Assembly: GCF_009687885.1 (NCBI RefSeq)
Contig: NZ_BLAF01000023.1
Coordinates: 18,833-82,832, forward strand
Source of the DNA: Acrocarpospora pleiomorpha
GTDB lineage: Bacteria; Actinomycetota; Actinomycetes; Streptosporangiales; Streptosporangiaceae
Direction of reading: 5' to 3'
DNA: 64,000 nucleotides
Position numbers and translations under genes: made by a program
The notes under the pieces: generated by a model
What the model was told of the DNA's origin: nothing
What the model saw: the letters and a program-made list of their open reading frames with translations, nothing else
Database searches by the model: none
Shown: positions 7,740 to 16,426 of the stretch, piece by piece
Layout: each line of letters opens with the position of its first letter
Position numbering within the stretch: the first letter of the stretch is position 1

Positions 7740-9056
7740 TCAACTCAGGGCGCGCCCGGGTTGCGCCGCTCTGCGCCGCATCCCGAGCCGGCTCATCACC
7801 ATGGCTACGGAGGTCACGGCGGCGAAGGCCACAGTGACCCAGAACACGGCCGCGGTGGCCTGCTGCGCGGTGAGCCGGGCCGCCAGCAGCCCGCCCAGCG
7901 GAGCCGCCAGGCAGACCGCGCCGTGCGCCATCAGCCGGTGCACGCTGACCACCCGGGCCAGCTTCTGCCGGTCCACGCTGCGGATCTCATACGTCCTGAT
8001 CGACACGTTCACCAGCGCCCCGGTGCAGCCGGTGAGCACGGTGGCGATCGCGTAGGAGGCCGGCTCCCCCCAGGTGGCGATGAACAGCGCCAGTACCCAG
8101 ATCCACAGCTGCGCGTAGAGCGTGTGGGATTCCGGTTTGAAGAGCCGCTGTATCGACGGCAGACGGGCCAGGCTCGATCCGATGGCGCCGCCGATGCCCC
8201 CGGCCGCCAGCACGAGGCCGACCAGGATCGAGGAAAGGCCAATCGATTCGGCCATGAAGATGATGATGACCGTGTTGATGGCCAGATTCGTGACGGCGGT
8301 GACCAGCATGGCCCTGCGCAGGAAAAGGTGGCCGCATAGCTCGCGGAATCCGCTCACCATGTCGGCGGACAATGGCCCGGTGGCCAGTTGGCGTACGCCC
8401 CTGCCGATTTCCTTCAGTACCCGGAATCGTTGCCGGCGCGGTTTTCTGGTGTGTGCCTCGCCGGACAGGAATGCGCTGGACAGTGCGAAGATTCCTGCAT
8501 TCAGCAGGAATGCCCACAATTGGCCGAGGCCGAAGAACAGCCCGCCCAGCGGCCGCCCCGCGAGCACCGCGAAATGCACGCCGGTCTCGGCGGTGGCGAG
8601 TAGGGCCGGTGCGCTGTTCGGGGAGATGAGCGTGGAGAACAGCGCCGTTTCGGCGAGTGAATAGGTGACCCAGAGCGCGCCTTCGACGAATGCCGCCACG
8701 ATGATGTGCGCTGCGGTCACCTGCCCGATGGCGATCGCGCCCAGCACGCTGAGCACGGCGAGACCGCGCACGGTCTCGGTGAACAGCATGATCGAGCGGG
8801 GATCGGTCCGGTCGGCCAGCACCCCCGCCGGCATGTAGAACAGCAAGCCCGGCACTGTGAGGGCGAAGGTCACCCAGCCAACCAGCATCGGCGATTGGGT
8901 GACCGACAGGGCCAGCAGCGGATAGGTGATGCCTATCGCCCGGGAGCCGAGCGTGGAGGTGGCGACGCTGCACACGGCCCGGATGAATTGTTTACGCTGC
9001 CGCCGCATTTCCGCCCGCTGCCTTTTCGCGGACGGCTCCCGCCTGGGCCTTTTCAC
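7740..9056 (-). CDS. MFS transporter, probable exporter
   Basis: The protein has about 438 residues with a basic N-terminal tail and twelve candidate membrane helices. LADRTDPRSIML after the second helix is the MFS motif A region, and the loop near residue 200 (SGEAHTRKPRRQRFR) is the charged central loop. The layout resembles the MFS exporters that often accompany actinobacterial peptide and RiPP clusters. Its place between the two Fxs clusters makes export of a modified peptide plausible, but this is inference. The GTG at 9056 gives the longest frame with a weak ribosome site; the ATG at 9008 (MRRQRKQF) is an alternative. A perfect 12-bp hairpin lies 77 bp upstream. Confidence 0.8.
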   Translation of the reverse strand: MKRPRREPSAKRQRAEMRRQRKQFIRAVCSVATSTLGSRAIGITYPLLALSVTQSPMLVGWVTFALTVPGLLFYMPAGVLADRTDPRSIMLFTETVRGLAVLSVLGAIAIGQVTAAHIIVAAFVEGALWVTYSLAETALFSTLISPNSAPALLATAETGVHFAVLAGRPLGGLFFGLGQLWAFLLNAGIFALSSAFLSGEAHTRKPRRQRFRVLKEIGRGVRQLATGPLSADMVSGFRELCGHLFLRRAMLVTAVTNLAINTVIIIFMAESIGLSSILVGLVLAAGGIGGAIGSSLARLPSIQRLFKPESHTLYAQLWIWVLALFIATWGEPASYAIATVLTGCTGALVNVSIRTYEIRSVDRQKLARVVSVHRLMAHGAVCLAAPLGGLLAARLTAQQATAAVFWVTVAFAAVTSVAMVMSRLGMRRRAAQPGRALS

Positions 9057-9551
9057 CTACTGGTCCACGGGGCGGTCTGGTATATTGCCGCTATCGGATG
9101 TTGCCGGACCGTATTCGACCGCATATTTCGTTTCCATTCCCTCCGATTGGAGGGAATGGACCGGCCCGGTGAGTGGGGGAGAGGCGGCCAAAACTCTCCT
9201 TTACGGCCCGAAGCGGGGTGTGTGCGTAGTGGGATACCCGCACTTCAGGGAGCGTTTGCACGCGCCCTCGCGCCACTTGTGGATCTCCCGAGGAAACGAA
9301 TCATACTCTGGCTGCGGTTCTCCCCGCACCAAGACACGTGGAGTCGCACAAACCTTCCACGATTAGAGTCGTGTCACCTTTATGCTGCTATTTCATCCCA
9401 ATTTGGCAAAGATGCCTACCAGGTTGGCGCAGGCTATGCGAGCGCCGTGCGAGCCCCCGGGATACCGAACCTCGATAGCCCGCCGGCGGGCATGGACAAC
9501 CGCCCTGATGTGGGGGAGAACCTCATAGAGGAGTGTTGACGGGGAGGCGCC
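9057..9551. other. 495-bp intergenic region between MFS and hydrolase genes
   Basis: It holds no convincing protein gene. A perfect inverted repeat occupies 9133-9160 (12-bp arms, GATT loop). A 38-codon frame at 9412-9528 (MPTRLAQAMR..., ending MWGRTS) has no ribosome site and unconvincing codon use. The AT content is higher than in the flanking genes, consistent with regulatory sequence for the divergently placed genes. Confidence 0.5.
9133..9160. promoter_or_regulatory. Perfect 12-bp inverted repeat upstream of the MFS gene
   Basis: The left arm 9133-9144 (TCCATTCCCTCC) pairs perfectly with the right arm 9149-9160 across the 4-base loop GATT. It lies 77 bp upstream of the MFS start on the minus strand. 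It has no T-tract, so it is more likely an operator or a leader structure than an intrinsic terminator. Confidence 0.5.
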
Positions 9552-10427
9552 TTGACCGTGCTCGTGAGCACAGCGGATGGCAGGAGACTGGCGGTTGAGG
9601 AACGGGGAGCGCCTGAGGGCAGTCCGGTGTTCCTGCTGCACGGCACACCGGGGAGCAGGCTCGGCCCGGCGCCGCGGCCGCAGGTGCTCTACCACCTGGG
9701 GGTCCGGCTCATCACCTTCGACCGGCCCGGCTACGGCCGCTCCGACCGGCTGAAGGGCCGCGCGATCGCCAGCATCGCCGCCGACGTGGCCACCATCGCC
9801 GACGATCTCGGCATCGAACGGTTCGCGGTCGTCGGCCGGTCCGGCGGCGCGCCGCATGCGCTCGCCTGCGGCGCCCTGCTGCCCGATCGCATCACCAAGG
9901 TGGCGGCGCTGGTGGGCCTGGCGCCGCCGAAGGCCGAAGGGCTCGACTGGTTCGAGGGCATGGCGGCCTCCAACGTGCGGGAGTACATCATCGGCCAGGG
10001 CGGCACCGGCGCGGTCGCGGCCAGCCTGGCCGCCGCGGCGGCCCAGATCCGCGCCGACCCGTCCAGCAAGCTGCGCCTCCTGGCCACCGAGTACACCGCG
10101 ACCGACCGCAGGACCGTCGCCGACTTCGGTATCCGCACCATGCTGGTGGACAACTTCTCCGAGGCGCTCCGGGCCTCCGCGGACGGCTGGGTCGACGACA
10201 TCGTGGCCTTCCGCTCCGACTGGTCGTTCGACCCGGCCGGAATCACCGTGCCCACCCTGGTGTGGCACGGCGAGCAGGACGTCTACTCCCCGGTCGGGCA
10301 CGCCCGCTGGCTCGGCCGCCGGATTCCCGGCGCCATCCTGCGGATCGACCCCGGGATCGCGCACTTCGGCTCCATCGACGTCCTGCCGGACGTGCTGCTC
10401 TGGCTGATCAGGGAGCAGGCGTACTAG
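9552..10427 (+). CDS. Alpha/beta hydrolase
   Basis: The protein has 291 residues with the classical fold signatures: the oxyanion region FLLHGTPGSR, the nucleophile elbow GRSGG, the acid in WHGEQDVYSP and the histidine in GIAHFGS. The substrate cannot be told. The start is TTG at 9552 after GGGGAGG; GTG at 9558 is nearly as good. The stop codon overlaps the stop of the convergent fxsT gene by three bases. Its location between the Fxs clusters may be incidental, or it may act on the modified peptide. Confidence 0.85.
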   Translation: MTVLVSTADGRRLAVEERGAPEGSPVFLLHGTPGSRLGPAPRPQVLYHLGVRLITFDRPGYGRSDRLKGRAIASIAADVATIADDLGIERFAVVGRSGGAPHALACGALLPDRITKVAALVGLAPPKAEGLDWFEGMAASNVREYIIGQGGTGAVAASLAAAAAQIRADPSSKLRLLATEYTATDRRTVADFGIRTMLVDNFSEALRASADGWVDDIVAFRSDWSFDPAGITVPTLVWHGEQDVYSPVGHARWLGRRIPGAILRIDPGIAHFGSIDVLPDVLLWLIREQAY

Positions 10428-13400
10428 ATCGGCTGGGGTTCCAGGTCGCGGTTGATCCGCCGCCACAGGCGGAGATCGTGGACGATCGGGTGCTCCTCAC
10501 CGAGCTTGTCGGACAGTGCCTGCAAGGTCGCCGACTGGAGCTTGCCGGCGTCCTCGGTGCGGGAACTCTCGCGCAGCACGATGGCGAGATCGGCGCGGCA
10601 CACCATCGTGTCCGGATGCCGGGGACCCAGCCTGTTCTCCAGACCGGTCAGGGTCTCCCGCAGCAGGGTCTCCGCCTCCGGCAGCCGTTCCAGATCCGCC
10701 AGGCAGTTGGCGACGTTGATCGCGCACGACAGCGAGTACGGATGGTCCGGCCCCAGCTGGGCACGGAACACCTCCAGCGCCTCCTCGCCGATGGACAACG
10801 CCTTCTTGGTCGAGCCCAGGGAGCGCAGGTAGATCATGAGGTTGTTGGCGGCGACCCGGGTGAAGGGGTGGGTCGGGCCGAGACGTTTGTCGTACTCCAG
10901 ATAGGCGGCCTCGGCGGCCTGGCGGGCCAACTCCTTGTTGCCGAGCGCGGACAGGCAGGACGCCCGCTCCAGGTCGGCGGCCAGCGCCTCCGGCGGGGAC
11001 GGGTAGTTGCGCTGGAAACTTTCCCAGACGCCCTGCGCGATGACCATCGCCTCCTGCTGCTCGCCCGCCTTGCGGAGTGAGACCGCAAGGCTCTTGGCGG
11101 CGCGCAGGGCCTCGAAGTATTCCTCCCCGAACGCCTCATGGTAGAGCTCCAGGGTGTCTCTGAGCTGGTTGATGGACTCGGTGTAGAAGCCCGCCTCGCG
11201 CAGGTCCCGGCCCAGGTTCTGGGCGCAACCGAGCGTGTCCAGGTGTTTGGGGCCCTTCACCCGGCTGTTGCGGTCGAGCGTGTCCTCGTCCAGGTCTCTG
11301 GCGCTGAAGCAGTCGCCGACCAGGCGGAACGACACCGCCAGGTTGTTGGCCGCCTTCAGCGTCATCTCGTAGTCCTCCCCGAACAGGTCCTTCCACCGCC
11401 CGTAGGTGTCCCGGTCCAGCTCCAGCGCCTCGGTGAACCGCCCGGCCGCGCGCAGGTCGGCGGCCCAGCCGAGGGTGGTCTGCAGGGTGTGTGCGTGGTT
11501 CGGACCGAGTAGCTCTGTCTGCCGGTCCAGCACCCACTTGGTGAGCTTCCTGGCCTCCTTCTCCTCACCCAGCGAGCGCTGCGCGTTGGAGACCGCGAAC
11601 AGCATGTAGAGGCGCTGCCGTTCGACCTGGCCGAACTTGCCCTCCCAGAGGTTGGCCAATTGCTGGCCGAACTTGATCGCGTCGGTGTACTGGCCGCGCA
11701 GCCACAGGTAGCGGACACGTTCGGTGAGCAGCAGCCGGGTTGCCTCCTGCTGGACGCAGTTCTCCGCCTCGGACGGGACCAGGTGCGGCCAGATGATGTC
11801 GTACAGCGGCCAGTTGGCCGGGTCGTCCACCTCGCCCTTGCTCGGGCGGGCTCCGACCAGGATGTCGTGCACCAGGTGCGAGGTCGACTCGCGCTCCTCC
11901 TGGGTCATCTGGCTCTTGATCACGACCTGGACCAGGCGGTGAAGCTGGATGGAGTTGTTGCCCGGATCCACCTTGGCCAGCGCGAATCGGGTGATCTCCC
12001 GGATCAGCCGGGGCAGCATGGCCTTCTGGCCGTCCAGCATCGGATCATCCGGCAGCGCCTTCATCATCTCGTTGCTGTAGATGAGCTTCAGCGAGATCGG
12101 CTCCGCCGCGAAGAACGCGCACAGCTGGAGCATCCGGACCGCCGCGGGAGAACGCTCCTGCAGCTGTGTGAGGGAGAGGTTCCAGGTGGTCGCCACCGGC
12201 ATCGGGTAGCCCGCCGGGGGGTCGGTAGACAGGATCCGCGCGGTCTGCGAGCGCAACTCGTCGATGTACTTGCTGGCCGAGACCCCGGTCTCCGCCAACC
12301 AGGCGGCGGCCTGCTCGACGGCCAGCGGCAGGTGGCCGAGCTCTTCGGCGACGGCCAGCGCCTCCGTGGGGTTCAACGTCTCCACCCGCCTGAGCATGTG
12401 CTCCAGGCTCTCCTGCTTGCTGAACACCTCCACCTCGAACGGGGTCGCGGTGGGCCCCCACGACTTGTTCCGTGAGGTCACCAGCACGTGTCCAGGGCCG
12501 TCCGGCAAGTATTCGAGGAGCTTCTCGGGGTCCCGGACGTTGTCGAAGATCAGCAGCCAACGGGCGTGCGGGTGCCCAATCCGGAGCGCCTCACGCGCCG
12601 CCTTGGCGGCCTCGACTACGTTCTCGCTGACCCGGATGTTGAGCTTGAGCGCCAGCTCGGCCAGCGCCGTGTTGATCAGTTCGGGCTGCTCAGCGGAGAT
12701 CCACCAGACCAGATCGTAGTCGGCCCGGAACCGGTGCGCGTATTCCAGCGCGACCTGCGTCTTCCCCACCCCGCCGAGCCCGAATAGGGCCGCCACCTTC
12801 TGGGTGGACCCGGTGGACGGCGAGGCCCCCACCAGCTGGTCGCGCAGGTGCTCCAGCGCCGATCCGCGGCCGGTGAAGGAGATGTTCCGCAGGCCGACGT
12901 TCCAGATGGGCGGGATCAGGCCCGGATACCGGGATCCCGGTGGCGGGTGGTCGGCCGGGTACTCGCCCGGATCCCGCCCAGCCGCGCGCAGCACCGCGTC
13001 CGTCGCCTGCTGCTGGCTGAGCCGGTACAGGTCGACCGGCGGGCGGTCCGTGAACGACGTCGGCAGCCGCACGTCGGCGACCCGGAACGTGGTGATCTGG
13101 CGAGGGCCGCCGGTCAGGTCGGCGCTGATCGCCTGGGTCCAGTCCTCCATCGCCTGCGCCGCGCGGGTGAACGACGGCGACAGCAGCACCATCACCCGGC
13201 TGGCCTGATCGATCGGGTCCGCCTGCCCGCTGTTGGGGGTGAGCGCCCTGGGCGTGACCCGGCACCCCGCGTTCTCCAGCACAGAGGTCATCCAGTCCGC
13301 CCACATCCGGTCCTCGGGCGTGTAGCTGAGCACGATGTCGGCGTGGTCGACGGGCTGCCGCCGGGTGAACATCTCCAGCCACCGGACTCGAACCGCCTCC

Positions 13401-14350
13401 TCCATCGGCGCCAGGGCGGTGACCTTGCCGTTGGTGATCGCGGCGGTCAGCCGCTCGTACGCGGCCAGCAGCGAGCTGGGCGAGCCGGGCGTGTCCCCGA
13501 ACGTGGCCAGGGTCTCCTCGAAGGCGTAGAAACGCTTGTACGGAATCTCCACCGATCCCCAGTACTGGTTGCGCTCCTCGGCGTTCATGCCCTTCGGGAA
13601 CTGCTCGAACATGGACCTGGCGAACTGGCGGCCCGCGTCCAGCTTCTCCTTCTCCCCGTCGTCGATCCGCATCGGCACCGGCAGGATCCGCACGTCCCGC
13701 TTGTGGTGCCGCTCGTCGATGTAGTGCGCGACCCTGGCGGCCCCCTCGATGCTCTGGTCGGTCATGGTGAAGCAGTCGACCAGCAGGTCGGGCAGCTGCA
13801 GCGTGCACACGTCGGCGATGTCGCTCAACCCGGTCCTGCTGTCGATCAAGATGTAGTCGTAGTTGCGCTTCATGTTGTCCCTGAGCGCGTCAAGGAACCG
13901 CCCGCCGCCCAGCTCACCGTAGAAGTTGTCCCAGTTGAACCCGGACACCAGCGACGAGTAGTTCCGGTTCTCCTGCCCCGCCGAGATGAAGTCCAGCGTG
14001 CCGACCCCGGGGAACTCCCAGGACAGCGAGGTCGCGTGCGGCAGCACCTGCGCGTAGGTTATATGCAGGTCAGGCCGCAGGTCCGCGTGCGGGTCCGACT
14101 TCTGCTTCTTCGCTTCAAAGGCGTAGTCGGTGATGATGTCGATCACGCCCGGCGTGGAGGTGACCACGTCCACGTCCATGAACGGGCGCAGGAACTTGTG
14201 TAACCCTGGAGATTCCAGGTCCCAGTCCATCACCAGTACGCGCAGACCCTGGCTGGCCAGCACCCAGGCGGTATTGGCCAGCGCCATCGTGCGTCCGGTG
14301 CCACCCTTGTATGAGTAGAAAGTGATGATCTGGCCGTTAGTGTCGTTCAT
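10424..14350 (-). CDS. fxsT: FxsT: ParA-like/TIR/STAND/TPR signalling protein of the FxSxx-COOH system
   Basis: This is a 1308-residue multidomain protein. Residues 1-300 are a ParA/MinD-like ATPase with the deviant Walker A KGGTGRT (15-21), DWDLESPGLHK and YDYILIDSRTG. Residues about 335-460 are a TIR-like domain (ADIVLSYTPEDRMWADWM). The STAND core follows: NISFTGR, Walker A GLGGVGKT near 524-531 and LLIFDNVRDPEKL. The last 500 residues are TPR units (LGPNH.HTL, LGPDHPYSL, LGPRHPDTM). The protein ends EPQPI, shared with the shorter FxsT-like protein at 1834-4371. Its ATG lies 1 bp after the fxsC stop, with GGAGGAGG inside fxsC, so it is coupled as the last gene of the fxsA-fxsB-aac-fxsC-fxsT operon. 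Confidence 0.92.
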   Translation of the reverse strand: MNDTNGQIITFYSYKGGTGRTMALANTAWVLASQGLRVLVMDWDLESPGLHKFLRPFMDVDVVTSTPGVIDIITDYAFEAKKQKSDPHADLRPDLHITYAQVLPHATSLSWEFPGVGTLDFISAGQENRNYSSLVSGFNWDNFYGELGGGRFLDALRDNMKRNYDYILIDSRTGLSDIADVCTLQLPDLLVDCFTMTDQSIEGAARVAHYIDERHHKRDVRILPVPMRIDDGEKEKLDAGRQFARSMFEQFPKGMNAEERNQYWGSVEIPYKRFYAFEETLATFGDTPGSPSSLLAAYERLTAAITNGKVTALAPMEEAVRVRWLEMFTRRQPVDHADIVLSYTPEDRMWADWMTSVLENAGCRVTPRALTPNSGQADPIDQASRVMVLLSPSFTRAAQAMEDWTQAISADLTGGPRQITTFRVADVRLPTSFTDRPPVDLYRLSQQQATDAVLRAAGRDPGEYPADHPPPGSRYPGLIPPIWNVGLRNISFTGRGSALEHLRDQLVGASPSTGSTQKVAALFGLGGVGKTQVALEYAHRFRADYDLVWWISAEQPELINTALAELALKLNIRVSENVVEAAKAAREALRIGHPHARWLLIFDNVRDPEKLLEYLPDGPGHVLVTSRNKSWGPTATPFEVEVFSKQESLEHMLRRVETLNPTEALAVAEELGHLPLAVEQAAAWLAETGVSASKYIDELRSQTARILSTDPPAGYPMPVATTWNLSLTQLQERSPAAVRMLQLCAFFAAEPISLKLIYSNEMMKALPDDPMLDGQKAMLPRLIREITRFALAKVDPGNNSIQLHRLVQVVIKSQMTQEERESTSHLVHDILVGARPSKGEVDDPANWPLYDIIWPHLVPSEAENCVQQEATRLLLTERVRYLWLRGQYTDAIKFGQQLANLWEGKFGQVERQRLYMLFAVSNAQRSLGEEKEARKLTKWVLDRQTELLGPNHAHTLQTTLGWAADLRAAGRFTEALELDRDTYGRWKDLFGEDYEMTLKAANNLAVSFRLVGDCFSARDLDEDTLDRNSRVKGPKHLDTLGCAQNLGRDLREAGFYTESINQLRDTLELYHEAFGEEYFEALRAAKSLAVSLRKAGEQQEAMVIAQGVWESFQRNYPSPPEALAADLERASCLSALGNKELARQAAEAAYLEYDKRLGPTHPFTRVAANNLMIYLRSLGSTKKALSIGEEALEVFRAQLGPDHPYSLSCAINVANCLADLERLPEAETLLRETLTGLENRLGPRHPDTMVCRADLAIVLRESSRTEDAGKLQSATLQALSDKLGEEHPIVHDLRLWRRINRDLEPQPI

Positions 14351-14351
14351 T

Positions 14352-15578
14352 TCAGCCTCCTCCAGGGTCCATCAGCCTTGGTCGTTGGGTCTTTGGCTCG
14401 ACGGGGATGTCCTTCCCGATCGGGGGGATCACCAGGAACTGGTTGGTGGCCCGGCCGAGCGCGTCGGGCAGCGCGCGCCTGAACGCGGCGAAGGACGTGA
14501 CCGTCTCGGTGTGCGGATCGGTGAGCCGCTCGCCGAGCACCTTCTCCAGCGCCTGGCGCAGTTCCGGCTCCTGCTCCCGCGTCTGCTCGTCGTCCAGATT
14601 CCACGGCACGATCACGCTCACCCAACCCCGCCGCAGCTTGTCGAAGTCGCTGAGCGCGGTGAGGAAGCCCGGGTGTGTGACCGCCCACGGGTCGATGATC
14701 ATCACGCTGGGGCGGTCGGCCTTCTCTGACTCGCGCAGATCCGGCAGGTGATCGGCCAGCGAGCCGATCCGTGCGCGGAAGCCGTGCGCGGCGGCGATAT
14801 CCACCGCGTATGAGCAAAGCGACCGCGCGTTATCTTCGCTCCGGTATGGATTCCACTCCTCGCACGCCCGCCCGTAGTAGTACGCGGTGCGATCGAGCGG
14901 TAATCGGGCCAGGTCCGGGGCGACGATGGTCAGCCGGAGCGGGCGCTCCGCCTTGTGGTCCAGGAAGGCGCTCGGCAGCGATTCGAAATCCAGCCGCTCG
15001 GAAGGCCGGATCCAGGTATTCTGCGCGGCGAAAACGATTCGGTTGGCCAGCTCCCAGGTGGCTATCTGATATTGCGTCCGCCGAGCCGCCAGCTTCGCCA
15101 GACCGTAAAAGCCCTCCTCCCGGTAGCGGGCTCCCAGTTGTTCGTTGGCGAACTGGATCCCCTTCGCCGCGAGTGGCAGGCTTTCCGGTGCCATGGGCGT
15201 CCACCACGCCGGAATGATCGCCTCTGGCGCCTGCCCGTCCGGCCCCACATGGTTGCTCAGTCTCCGGGCGAACGCGGTCCATTCGCGGCCGCAGTTGAGG
15301 CTCTCAAAATAGCGCGGCGAGTAGAGGGGGACAAAGACCCGGCACGTGGCCAGCGCTTCGGCCAGCCGTTCCTGCCACAACTGCCCGGACCTCAGGCCGA
15401 TGTCCATGAAACCGGCCTGCGCCGGGTCGGTCAAGTTGGTGAGCTGCAGGATGTGTTCGCACAGGTCGCTGAACAGCTTGGCCACCCACTTGTTGGCGCG
15501 CCGGTGCGGGACATGTGTGGGAGTGTGGGCATAGCTCAAGAAGAAATAGGGCCCCGGAGAAGTCGGTCGCTGATCCAT
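14352..15578 (-). CDS. fxsC: FxsC, TIR-like protein of the FxSxx-COOH system
   Basis: The protein has 408 residues. The N-terminus GPYFFLSYAHTP and the block GLRSGQLWQERLAEALATCRVFVPLYSPRYF are the TIR-like core of FxsC. A second half (RLTIVAPDLARLP.DRTAYYYG, MIIDPWAVTHPGF) is characteristic of the family. FxsC accompanies FxsB and FxsT in these clusters; TIR folds act as adaptors or NAD+ hydrolases, and which applies here is not visible. The ATG at 15578 follows GGGAGG, three bases before the start codon, and that ribosome site is partly buried in a hairpin (15585-15619). The stop abuts fxsT. Confidence 0.9.
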   Translation of the reverse strand: MDQRPTSPGPYFFLSYAHTPTHVPHRRANKWVAKLFSDLCEHILQLTNLTDPAQAGFMDIGLRSGQLWQERLAEALATCRVFVPLYSPRYFESLNCGREWTAFARRLSNHVGPDGQAPEAIIPAWWTPMAPESLPLAAKGIQFANEQLGARYREEGFYGLAKLAARRTQYQIATWELANRIVFAAQNTWIRPSERLDFESLPSAFLDHKAERPLRLTIVAPDLARLPLDRTAYYYGRACEEWNPYRSEDNARSLCSYAVDIAAAHGFRARIGSLADHLPDLRESEKADRPSVMIIDPWAVTHPGFLTALSDFDKLRRGWVSVIVPWNLDDEQTREQEPELRQALEKVLGERLTDPHTETVTSFAAFRRALPDALGRATNQFLVIPPIGKDIPVEPKTQRPRLMDPGGG

Positions 15579-15584
15579 CCGCCT

Positions 15585-15619
15585 CCCTTCTGGGTTTCCC
15601 TTATGGAAACACAGAAGGG
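15585..15619 (-). promoter_or_regulatory. Hairpin overlapping the fxsC ribosome-binding site
   Basis: CCCTTCTG (15585-15592) pairs with CAGAAGGG (15612-15619), and GTTTCC (15594-15599) with GGAAAC (15605-15610), around the loop CTTAT; one G/A mismatch separates the helices. Read on the minus strand, the 3' arm ends in AAGGG, which forms the first part of the fxsC ribosome site (GGGAGG at 15587-15582). Folding would therefore limit fxsC translation within the operon. Confidence 0.55.
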
Positions 15620-15646
15620 GCGGTCAGGGGGGCCGGTACGGCCTGA

Positions 15647-16426
15647 TTATTCCGGCGCGCGGTGCCGGCGCATCCAAGTGATCGCGAAATCCACGGCGGT
15701 GGTTAATGGAAAGAAGTGGGAACTGCCGTGTCCGATCATGCCCATTCTGGTGCTTCCGGTCGCGGTGAAAGCCGCGCCAAGCGCCGCGAAGTCGCCATCG
15801 TGCAAGACGACATCCCGGTATTCCTGCCATCGAGGGCCTTCACCGTCGTCTGTCACGCAACGATAGAGGCGGGTGGGCGGGTCGGGCCGGTGCCGATATT
15901 CGGCGAGATGGAACGCGGTGCACACCTCGAAACCGACCCCAAGCAGCAGGACGTGGGCGCCGACGTCGTTGAGCCGGGACAGCGGGGAACGTTCGCCGAG
16001 ATGGCAGTCCGGCGCGTGCGCGTCGGTCAGCTTCGCCGCTAGCGGGCCGATCGCGCTGAAGGAGGTCTGCGCGTGGCCGCTGCGGATCGAGCCGGGCAGC
16101 GCCCAGATCTCCTCGGCGATCCGGCCCATCCGCCAGGGCGGCGTCGTGGCGGGATCGAAGGCGGGCATCGACCGCCGGAACGCGTCGGTCTCGGCCGCCG
16201 TCATGCTCGCGGTGGCCTCCCGGAAGGCCGGCGAGGTGTCGGAGTTGTTGGCGGTGAAGGCGGGGGCCACCAGCGTGCCGTCCGGCCCCAGCACCTCGCG
16301 CAGCGCCGCCACCACCGCGGCCGCGCCGCCGGGGACGGGACCCAGGCGGCGTAGTGACGCGTGCACGAGCACGGTCTGTCCCGCGCGCAGCCCGAGCGCG
16401 CGCAGCCCGGCTCGCAACCCTGTCAT
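15647..16426 (-). CDS. AAC(3)-family N-acetyltransferase inside the fxs operon
   Basis: The product is 259 residues from the ATG at 16426, which overlaps the fxsB stop (ATGA). VLVHASLRRLGPVPGG near residue 20, the region with TLVAPAFT, SFSAIGPLAA, LSRLNDVGAHVLLLGVGFE and AEYRHRPDP match the AAC(3) fold. That family acetylates aminoglycosides, but related members occur in Fxs clusters. Placement between fxsB and fxsC favours acetylation of the precursor, or of a partner, over drug resistance; this is inference. The much longer upstream frame visible on this strand belongs to a shadow of fxsB. Confidence 0.8.
   Translation of the reverse strand: MTGLRAGLRALGLRAGQTVLVHASLRRLGPVPGGAAAVVAALREVLGPDGTLVAPAFTANNSDTSPAFREATASMTAAETDAFRRSMPAFDPATTPPWRMGRIAEEIWALPGSIRSGHAQTSFSAIGPLAAKLTDAHAPDCHLGERSPLSRLNDVGAHVLLLGVGFEVCTAFHLAEYRHRPDPPTRLYRCVTDDGEGPRWQEYRDVVLHDGDFAALGAAFTATGSTRMGMIGHGSSHFFPLTTAVDFAITWMRRHRAPE

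Noticed and set aside
9412..9528. 38-codon frame ending MWGRTS before the hydrolase
   Set aside because: No ribosome site and no FxS-type tail; its Arg/Ala/Trp content looks random for this GC content.
9393..10466. 357-codon minus-strand frame opposite the alpha/beta hydrolase
   Set aside because: It is the antisense shadow of a gene with full catalytic motifs and has Gly/Arg-rich composition without recognisable domains.
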